Shown here: piece by piece, positions 1 to 5,121 of the stretch | Position numbering within the stretch: position 1 is the first letter of the stretch | Layout of the letters: the number at the start of each line of letters is the position of its first letter | Source of the DNA: Candidatus Omnitrophota bacterium | GTDB lineage: Bacteria; Omnitrophota; Gorgyraeia; Duberdicusellales; 4484-171 | Direction: 5' to 3' | DNA: 7,227 nt | Assembly (NCBI GenBank): GCA_030631705.1 | Contig: DAOVKQ010000029.1 | Span: 1 to 7,227, forward strand | The notes under the pieces: model-generated | The model's database searches: none | Told to the model about the DNA's origin: nothing | What the model saw: the letters and a program-made list of their open reading frames with translations, nothing else | Position numbers and translations under genes: made by a program

Positions 1-4
1 TTAA

Positions 5-10
5 TTCCTT
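5..10 (-). promoter_or_regulatory. Shine-Dalgarno-like site for a gene beyond the left edge
   Basis: The minus strand reads AAGGAA here, followed by four bases to the window edge. No usable start lies inside the window: an ATG at 31 overlapping the previous stop hits a stop after four codons. A start codon a few bases outside would have ideal spacing and continue the operon. A secretin gene would fit the context but is not visible. Confidence 0.35.
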
Positions 11-30
11 TTTTACTTAAACTTCCAGCA

Positions 31-696
31 TTATAACAATAATTCTATCTCCTGGCCAAAATAGTCCAGCTTCACCTTTCCGGGGAGTATTTGTTTCAGC
101 TCTATTCCATCAATCCGTTCACCCGGTGAAAGAAAATAGGTCTGACCGGTCTTGATATCTTCAATTATCGCCTGGGGATTAACCCCGGCAATGATTCCCT
201 GCAGCTTAAGCTTAAGAGTTGCCTTCTTGAAAGCTGAAGAAGACAATGCCCGCTTATTTTTAGAGCTAACAGCTGCAAAGATATTCCTTGATTTTGCAGG
301 CTGGCTATAATCGGAAACCGGCCGAAATAAGGCCATCGAAGATATTTCTGGAGTCCAACTTTTTTCTCCAAGCATTAAGGTTTTTTCTTCGATTCTACCG
401 GAATTCATAATCAAAAAATCTCCTACCAAATAAATAACTAAAATTAAAGAAATTGTCCAAAGAATCTGGCTAACCAGATTAAAAGAAAAAAACTTCCGAA
501 TTTCTCTTAGATTAAGCCTTCCGAATAGAAAAAAATCCTTTTGCGGCTTTGCTTTCGAAAAAGGAACTTTTTGGACTATTATTTCCGATTGAGGAACGTC
601 AATGCCGTTTGCTATTTCCTCACCTTCTTTCGAGGATTTCTTATGCGTTCCGCCAATAAGCGGTAATAATTCTTCTTCAGGGGTAATATTTTCCAT
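31..696 (-). CDS. GspB/GspC/PilP-like inner-membrane secretion protein
   Basis: Predicted single-pass inner-membrane protein of about 221 residues. From the ATG at 696 it has a polar, probably cytoplasmic N-terminus of about 70 residues, one hydrophobic segment at about 74-96 and a periplasmic linker with an RNIFA motif. A C-terminal beta-rich domain (about 160-221) carries the pattern LQGIIAG..PQAIIED....Y.LSPGERIDGI.L..I.PGKV.LDYFGQEIELL. That pattern fits the homology region shared by GspC, PilP and GspB, which in those families contacts the secretin or links it to the inner-membrane platform. There is no PDZ domain, unlike many GspC proteins. The position right after an ExeA-type ATPase recalls the exeA-exeB pair, so GspB/ExeB is as likely as GspC or PilP. 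A TTG at 702 is in frame, but a GGA 7 bases before the ATG favours 696. The gene follows the ATPase stop by 11 bases. Family assignment is by pattern only. Confidence 0.75.
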   Translation of the reverse strand: MENITPEEELLPLIGGTHKKSSKEGEEIANGIDVPQSEIIVQKVPFSKAKPQKDFFLFGRLNLREIRKFFSFNLVSQILWTISLILVIYLVGDFLIMNSGRIEEKTLMLGEKSWTPEISSMALFRPVSDYSQPAKSRNIFAAVSSKNKRALSSSAFKKATLKLKLQGIIAGVNPQAIIEDIKTGQTYFLSPGERIDGIELKQILPGKVKLDYFGQEIELLL

Positions 697-707
697 TTTC
701 AAATCCG

Positions 708-1580
708 CTATTTTTTTACTCTTTCCAGACTACTTCGCGATGTTTCTCCATAGGTAAGGAAAGTAAAGTTTGTTTCTTTTCTGATAAGTGTCTGAATCAT
801 ATCTCTATCCACTAAATTACGTTGTTTCATTACAATTGACTCTAACGCGTTATGGCATAATGCGGCAATTCCGCGGGGATAACCCTGAGTGTAAGAATAG
901 ATTAATTTAACAGCTTCGTCGGTAAAAAGCATCCTTCCGGAGTTAAATCCTGCTTGGGCCAGACGAAATTCAATCATTTCTCTGGTTTCCCGCGCATCTA
1001 GGGGATTAACAGTATATTTTAAGCTAATGCGGTCCAAAAAATTCCTTATCTTTGTTATCCGGGGCAAAATCTCCATTTGAGCCATAATTACCACTTGCAA
1101 AAGCTTGCATTCATTACTCTCATAATTTAACAGCGTACGTAAAACCTCTAAAAAAGAAGGGACAAGTTTCTGCCCTTCGTCAATTAGCAAAACAATAGTC
1201 TTGTTTTTCTCAACGCCATTTTTAAATAAGAATTTTTCCAAAGCTTCCTTATAATCCAAAACAGACCTGAAGGGCGGGGTTATTTCCATCATTCTCACAA
1301 GTGCCGAAAGAAATTGAAATTCTGAACTATAGGCAGGGTCGCAAATCATGTAAAAAAGAAAGTCTTCCTCTCCAGCAAAATTCTGAAGTAACGCCCGGCT
1401 CAAAGTAGTTTTGCCTGTGCCAACATCGCCTAAAATCAGGCTTAAGCCCTGCCGCAGTCTGATAGCAATTTCTAATCTTTGAATAGCCGCATTATGCGCG
1501 GTAGAACGATAAAAAAAAGAAGGGTCAGGGCTGGCAGAAAAAGGCTCTCTTTCTAAATTTAGCAGTTTATAGTAGCTCAT
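708..1580 (-). CDS. ExeA/GspA-like AAA+ ATPase
   Basis: A 290-residue cytoplasmic P-loop ATPase of the ExeA/GspA family (AAA_22/TniB-like fold). The N-terminus has the family signature REPFSASPDPSFFY (11-24). Walker A is GDVGTGKTT (51-59), Walker B is IVLLIDEGQ (129-137), and a sensor-1-like strand VVIMAQ (163-168) has Ala where family members usually have Gly before Gln. A candidate Arg finger lies in FLDRIS (181-186), and TQGYPRGI (231-238) matches the sensor-2 region. In Aeromonas, ExeA works with ExeB to place the secretin through peptidoglycan. That protein also has a transmembrane and a peptidoglycan-binding part; this one ends soon after the AAA+ region and has neither. The start ATG overlaps the stop of the MerR gene as ATGA, indicating coupled translation. 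The next gene is a GspB/GspC-like membrane protein, which supports a secretin or pilus role over transposition (TniB) or a plain regulatory ATPase. Confidence 0.88.
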   Translation of the reverse strand: MSYYKLLNLEREPFSASPDPSFFYRSTAHNAAIQRLEIAIRLRQGLSLILGDVGTGKTTLSRALLQNFAGEEDFLFYMICDPAYSSEFQFLSALVRMMEITPPFRSVLDYKEALEKFLFKNGVEKNKTIVLLIDEGQKLVPSFLEVLRTLLNYESNECKLLQVVIMAQMEILPRITKIRNFLDRISLKYTVNPLDARETREMIEFRLAQAGFNSGRMLFTDEAVKLIYSYTQGYPRGIAALCHNALESIVMKQRNLVDRDMIQTLIRKETNFTFLTYGETSRSSLERVKK

Positions 1581-1804
1581 CGATTTAATATTACCTGAAT
1601 TTCTCTAATGGGCTTATTTTGCTTGCGCAGCTTGCGAATCTTTGCCAGCCGGCGTAAAGTAGAATTATCAAAATAGCGAAAGTTCGTTTCCGGGCTTCGG
1701 CCCACTTCTTTAATCAGACCGATCTTAAGATAATATTTTATCGTATAAACAGATTGCCCGGAAATTTGCGCTACGTCTTTAAGCAAAAACGTCCTTCTCA
1801 TCAT
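1577..1804 (-). CDS. Small MerR-family DNA-binding protein
   Basis: A 75-residue protein consisting almost only of a MerR-type winged helix-turn-helix. Residues 7-25 (LLKDVAQISGQSVYTIKYY) match the recognition helix-turn-helix, the wing carries RSPETNFRYF (36-45), and RRLAKIRKLRKQNKPIREI (51-69) matches the second helical pair. It stops before the long dimerisation helix and has no effector domain or metal-binding cysteines, so it resembles short BldC-like or excisionase-like MerR proteins rather than classical activators. Two tandem ATG codons (1804 and 1801) can start it; an AGGTG at 1820-1816 lies 11 bases before the first. It is the first gene after a strong promoter overlapped by a long palindrome, and its stop overlaps the ATPase start. 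Autoregulation of this three-gene unit is a reasonable inference, but no target is shown by the sequence. Confidence 0.85.
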   Translation of the reverse strand: MMRRTFLLKDVAQISGQSVYTIKYYLKIGLIKEVGRSPETNFRYFDNSTLRRLAKIRKLRKQNKPIREIQVILNR

Positions 1805-1838
1805 TATAACCAGTGCACCTAAATTTATCTTGATCCAG

Positions 1839-1866
1839 AAACTACTCTCTACTTAGAGAGTAGTTT
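1839..1866. promoter_or_regulatory. Palindromic candidate operator
   Basis: Perfect inverted repeat with 12-base arms AAACTACTCTCT (1839-1850) and AGAGAGTAGTTT (1855-1866) around a 4-base centre; the innermost A and T also pair. One arm covers most of the -10 element of the promoter at 1862-1890, and the centre sits near the predicted transcription start. It overlaps a second, shorter palindrome, GTAGT-TT-ACTAC (1860-1871), sharing one GTAGT half site. The placement fits a repressor site, most simply for the adjacent MerR protein (inferred). As an RNA terminator it is poor because no U-tract follows. Confidence 0.6.
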
Positions 1867-1890
1867 ACTACGATAACGCAATACTGTCAA
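1862..1890 (-). promoter_or_regulatory. Sigma70-like promoter of the MerR-ATPase unit
   Basis: Reading the minus strand, a perfect -35 box TTGACA (1890-1885) is followed after 17 bases by TAAACT (1867-1862), 4 of 6 matches to the -10 consensus. Transcription would start near 1855, giving a leader of about 50 bases before the MerR start. The 17-base spacer is normal, unlike the 19-20-base spacer of promoters activated by classical MerR proteins, so activation by DNA distortion is not suggested. Confidence 0.65.
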
Positions 1891-1946
1891 GCCTTTTTGG
1901 TAGTTATGTTTGCGGGAATGGGAAAAAAATAGTTACAATTGGCAGT

Positions 1947-2492
1947 TCAATCAGCAATGGAAACCTTAGTGATTAACATACGAGCCTTTAATAGAGAGGC
2001 GTTTTTACCCTGAGGAGCTATCTTTAACCTCTCTACTCTAATTAGCTGAACGGATTGGTGCAGACTATAAATAAATTCAATATACTTTTCCATAGCAGCT
2101 CTACAATTCATCTCCAAAGAATATTTCTTGTAAAACAATAACTTTTTTGCCGGGCTAGGCTTAATATTGGTAATATGCACAGAGGTCTCTTGAGCAATTT
2201 TTTCAACCTCATTTAATAAAGCGGCCATCTCCTCTTCATCTGAAACCTCAAGATCTTTTTGTTGAATGTATTTATCATACTTTAAATAAACATTATTTAC
2301 GCTATCCCTTTGTTGAATATACCTCAAATTTCTTTTTAAAGTTATCTCCTTGTCTGAAATTTCATAATCAAACCGCTTCCATTCCGCAAATAACACTTTA
2401 TATACAAAATTATAAAGTAAACTTAGAAAAATAACTCCTGCCACAACACATATTAAAGACTTTTCTCTTTTAGATAAATTTACTAAAAACAA
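1947..2492 (-). CDS. PilO/GspM-like inner-membrane platform protein
   Basis: A 181-residue bitopic protein: short cytoplasmic N-terminus, one transmembrane helix at about 12-32, a charged, probably coiled-coil stretch (about 35-80), then an alpha/beta periplasmic domain (about 85-181). This layout and size match PilO and GspM, which pair with PilN or GspL in the inner-membrane assembly platform of type IV pili and type II secretion systems. There is no sharp motif; the call rests on architecture and on its place directly after the PilM-PilN-like gene. The start is a TTG one base after the upstream stop. A GGAG Shine-Dalgarno site (2504-2501) lies 7 bases before it, and no ATG occurs until residue 88, so the TTG is well supported. 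Whether it is PilO or GspM cannot be settled by eye. Confidence 0.72.
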   Translation of the reverse strand: MFLVNLSKREKSLICVVAGVIFLSLLYNFVYKVLFAEWKRFDYEISDKEITLKRNLRYIQQRDSVNNVYLKYDKYIQQKDLEVSDEEEMAALLNEVEKIAQETSVHITNIKPSPAKKLLFYKKYSLEMNCRAAMEKYIEFIYSLHQSVQLIRVERLKIAPQGKNASLLKARMLITKVSIAD

Positions 2493-2493
2493 T

Positions 2494-3951
2494 TTATTTC
2501 TCCAAAGTGCATTGAATCCTAAAATCGGTAGTATGACGTATTTTTACTTTCTCCCCGCTTACATATTTCACCTGTACATTTTTAAAATAAGCTGAATTCT
2601 CTAAGGTATTAACAAATTCAAAAATTTTGGACATGCTTGCAGAAACCCCCCGAAAACTTATCTTTACATCCTCTTTATCGTCTTCAATAAAATTAAAATT
2701 AGAAAGATACATATCTTTAGGAACGAGCACATGAAGCTGGCGTAAAACACCGATAACTGAACCCTCAATTTTGCGCCGGGCTCTAATCAATTCAATCTTC
2801 TTAAGCATACTTTCCGTGTTCATAGCTGATGCGACAGTATGCTTAATTCCCTTATTTAAGTAAGACAAGTATAACTTCTTATCATGGATTTTCTTGATAA
2901 AAATAAACAAAACTAATAGAATAATGCCCGCCAAAAGAGCAATGATTTTATATGTTCTCTTTTTTCTCCATTTAAGTTCCTGTTTTTCCTGTATGACCGG
3001 CGGCAAAAGATTTAATTTCCGCATCCCTCTTACATCAAGTACTGACCCCAATACCCTTAGCAGCGAAAATTCAGATTCGTATGTCCCGAGAGAGATTGCT
3101 TTTTGATAATTTAAATTCCTTAGCGCTGCCACCGTCTGGCAGGGTAGATTAAAACTCTGCGCTAAAAAACTCCTTAGACCTTCTGTTACTTCACCAGCCT
3201 GACTAATAAGGATTTTTTCGACCTTTTTTGCCTTCTCCTGCTTATTATATCCTTCAAGTGTCCGCCTAATCTCTTTGGCTAACCGGTCCCTTGAATCGGC
3301 CCGCTCCTGTAACTGGACAGTTTCCAGTTTTAAACCCCTGGTAAAGGCCAAATGGGAATTACAAAATATGACGATATCAGTATTATCATTATCAATATCG
3401 ATAAAAATTAAAGAGCCTTCTGATTCCTCCTGCCTAAAAGCTGCGCGATACCAATTGAGAATAGCCTCAGTGCTAAAAGTTATCCGTTCCAGCCTAAGGT
3501 TTGCTTTCTTAAAAATATCCAAATAAGTGTTAATTACATCAAGATGAGCAATTATCAGCGCTGCCTTTGTGTAACCGCCTTTAGTCTGTTCGGTTACTAA
3601 ATAGTCGCTGACTATTTCTTCTTTGGAAAACGGCAGCTCTTTAACTGATTGAAGCTTAATCATCGCCTCGACCTCTTTTTCGTTTACGGTAGGAAAGCGT
3701 AAAAACCTCGCAGTAAGTTTATAGCGGGGAATACAAACAGTCAAATTCCCTACCTGGCCCTTAAGTTCATCAATAATACTCTTCAAGGTTTCAGCAATAT
3801 CATCCTGCGACTGAGAGGCTGACTTCTTCACTATAAGTTTAACTATTTTTCTTGACCCCTTAAAATCCTGCGCCTGAGCTAATTTTACATAACCAGCCTC
3901 AATCTCCAACCCGGTAAATAGCATTCTATCTGTTAAGGGCACCCTAAACAT
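2494..3951 (-). CDS. PilM-PilN fusion protein (GspL-like platform component)
   Basis: A 485-residue protein with two parts. Residues 1 to about 305 look like the PilM/GspL cytoplasmic actin-like fold: TGLEIEAGYVKLAQ (13-26) at the first phosphate-loop position, the segment KELPFSKEEIVSDY (104-117) typical of PilM, and FIDIDNDNTDIVIF (183-196) at the second. From 314 comes NLLPP, the PilN N-terminal motif that in Thermus and Myxococcus-type systems binds PilM, then a membrane helix (about 335-353) and a PilN/GspL-like periplasmic domain (354-485). In type IV pilus operons PilM and PilN are normally separate genes; here they form one chain, the layout of GspL. Both phosphate loops lack usual acidic or glycine residues (D to E at 16, G to E at 18, G to D at 186), so ATP binding may be weak or lost. 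ATG 3951 is used; the nearest AAGG lies about 12 bases upstream, and ATG at residue 10 is an alternative. The PilO/GspM-like gene follows one base later. Confidence 0.82.
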   Translation of the reverse strand: MFRVPLTDRMLFTGLEIEAGYVKLAQAQDFKGSRKIVKLIVKKSASQSQDDIAETLKSIIDELKGQVGNLTVCIPRYKLTARFLRFPTVNEKEVEAMIKLQSVKELPFSKEEIVSDYLVTEQTKGGYTKAALIIAHLDVINTYLDIFKKANLRLERITFSTEAILNWYRAAFRQEESEGSLIFIDIDNDNTDIVIFCNSHLAFTRGLKLETVQLQERADSRDRLAKEIRRTLEGYNKQEKAKKVEKILISQAGEVTEGLRSFLAQSFNLPCQTVAALRNLNYQKAISLGTYESEFSLLRVLGSVLDVRGMRKLNLLPPVIQEKQELKWRKKRTYKIIALLAGIILLVLFIFIKKIHDKKLYLSYLNKGIKHTVASAMNTESMLKKIELIRARRKIEGSVIGVLRQLHVLVPKDMYLSNFNFIEDDKEDVKISFRGVSASMSKIFEFVNTLENSAYFKNVQVKYVSGEKVKIRHTTDFRIQCTLEK

Positions 3952-4078
3952 AAATTAATTTAGCCTTCTAATCTTTCGCCTGTAATTCAACACAACCATT
4001 CATGCCTGAGCATTTCCCAGCGAAACTCTTACAAAAATATCTATAACTAAAGAAAAACCTAAATAGGAGGTTAAACCA
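3952..4078 (-). promoter_or_regulatory. Long, possibly structured 5' leader of the PilM-PilN gene
   Basis: If the promoter at 4085-4113 is used, the mRNA has a leader of about 127 bases. It can form an early hairpin, AACCT (4072-4068) with AGGTT (4060-4056), followed by a U-rich run. A closing stem TTTCGC (4025-4020) with GCGAAA (3979-3974) encloses a CTGGG/CTCAG hairpin just inside it. No known riboswitch consensus (for example c-di-GMP GEMM-I) was recognised, and the stems are short, so regulation by this leader is only a possibility. No gene is visible in this gap on either strand. Confidence 0.25.
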
Positions 4079-4084
4079 TACATA

Positions 4085-4113
4085 ATCATACACTATGGGA
4101 ACAATTATTGCAA
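4085..4113 (-). promoter_or_regulatory. Sigma70-like promoter of the pilus/secretion platform operon
   Basis: On the minus strand TTGCAA (4113-4108, 4 of 6 to the -35 consensus) is separated by exactly 17 bases from TATGAT (4090-4085, 5 of 6 to the -10 consensus). It lies in the 189-base gap between the polysaccharide genes and the PilM-PilN gene, so it would uncouple the two groups. Predicted transcription start is near 4078. Confidence 0.55.
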
Positions 4114-4140
4114 ATGTGGAATGAAAGGGTTAACCCCGGG

Positions 4141-5121
4141 TTAAGAAAAGTTCCGGGCAGCGAGAATCAGCCTTATTGAAAATGAAACCGCTAAAAAGAT
4201 AAGAATCGAAAAAAAGACATTTATGCCGAAAACAAGAAAAACTCCGCCTATTCCCCACAAAAGAACTACTAAATAAATATCAAACAGAACCGGTTTTATT
4301 CTTTTCCCCGAAGAGAGTAGATGCAGGAATATATGGTCATTGCTTTTTCTTAACGGCACTATACCTTTTTTGACCCGGACAATAATAAGATAAGCGGTAT
4401 CTATCAACGGAAAAGCTAAAATGACTAAGGGAATAAGAACCGAAAAAGGGTTATCTAAAGTTGCGTAGTCCCCGTGCATACTTAGAGTGGCAAACAGAAA
4501 TCCCAGGAAATGACTTCCTGAATTACCCATTAATATCTTCGCCGGAGGAAAATTAACAATTAAAAAAGAAAATAATGCCCCGCAAAGCCCGGCAAATATC
4601 CCCGCCAGAAGAAAACTCCCGTTTATGAACAGAACGGCAAAAAACGACAAACCGATTATCAACGACACCCCCCCACAAAGCCCGTCACCAATATCTAAAA
4701 GGTTAAACACATTAGTAACTCCCATTATCCACAAAAAAGATATCAAATAATTCATCCAATACGGAAGAAAATATATCTGTATTGACTTTCCGTTAATAAG
4801 AAAAATGGTTATGAGGCTTATCTGAATAAATACTTTCTTATAAAGGGAAAGTTCATTGAAATCATCGAGCAGTCCGGTAACAAAAATAACTAAAGAAAAA
4901 ATTAAAATATGTGTTAATTCAAAGAGTGACAACATGTTTTCATAAATAGAGAAATACAATAATCCCAGCACGAAAGATAATAATAAGCCTACGCCGCCAA
5001 GAATGGGTATATTGTCCTTATTTCTAAAAACAGATTTTTTAGAGGATAATACTTTCAACGCCCTTAATAAAATATAGCCTGAGATAAACGCTACCAGAAA
5101 AACGGTTAAATAAGTCTTCAT
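4141..5121 (-). CDS. WecA/MraY-family glycosyl-1-phosphate transferase, atypical active site
   Basis: A 326-residue polytopic membrane protein with about ten hydrophobic helices, matching the polyprenyl-phosphate N-acetylhexosamine-1-phosphate transferase family, which starts lipid-linked glycan synthesis on undecaprenyl phosphate at the cytoplasmic face. Visible motifs: IPILGGVG (38-45), the Mg-binding GLLDD (83-87), NVFNLLDIGDGL (137-148, the N-x2-N-x2-D-x2-DGL loop) and MGNSGSHFLG (198-207). The last should read MGD-x-GS: Asn200 (codon AAT) replaces an Asp essential in studied MraY enzymes. The C-terminal His-rich loop, usually DHxHHRL, is DHIFLHLL (262-269). The family assignment is secure, but catalytic activity and sugar specificity are not. 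Length is normal and the frame intact, so this is no simple decayed gene. Its ATG overlaps the stop of the preceding glycosyltransferase (ATGA), with AGGAG 11 bases upstream. Colocation with two glycosyltransferases suggests O-antigen, capsule or exopolysaccharide synthesis. Confidence 0.88.
   Translation of the reverse strand: MKTYLTVFLVAFISGYILLRALKVLSSKKSVFRNKDNIPILGGVGLLLSFVLGLLYFSIYENMLSLFELTHILIFSLVIFVTGLLDDFNELSLYKKVFIQISLITIFLINGKSIQIYFLPYWMNYLISFLWIMGVTNVFNLLDIGDGLCGGVSLIIGLSFFAVLFINGSFLLAGIFAGLCGALFSFLIVNFPPAKILMGNSGSHFLGFLFATLSMHGDYATLDNPFSVLIPLVILAFPLIDTAYLIIVRVKKGIVPLRKSNDHIFLHLLSSGKRIKPVLFDIYLVVLLWGIGGVFLVFGINVFFSILIFLAVSFSIRLILAARNFS

Noticed and set aside
165..371. Minus-strand open frame of 68 codons inside the GspB/GspC-like gene
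   Set aside because: Overlaps in another frame the membrane-to-periplasm part of a gene with recognisable domains; no independent signals.
1839..1866. The long palindrome read as a transcription terminator
   Set aside because: Only three T residues follow the stem on the minus strand, and it overlaps a promoter -10 box, so an operator fits better.
1923..1953. Possible intrinsic terminator after the PilO/GspM-like gene (TGATTG/CAATTG stem, then T7)
   Set aside because: The stem has two wobble pairs, low GC, and the T-run begins six bases after it; too weak to call.
2894..3106. Plus-strand open frame of 70 codons
   Set aside because: It lies wholly inside the PilM-PilN-like gene on the other strand and its translation resembles no family.
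3275..3526. Plus-strand open frame of 83 codons
   Set aside because: Antisense to the well-supported PilM-PilN-like gene; composition looks like a shadow frame.
3952..4078. c-di-GMP (GEMM-I) riboswitch before the platform genes
   Set aside because: The conserved core bases of that class are not present; only generic short stems are seen.
4065..4097. Plus-strand AGGAGG followed by ATG at 4095
   Set aside because: The spacing is about 25 bases and the frame closes after nine codons, so no plus-strand gene starts here.
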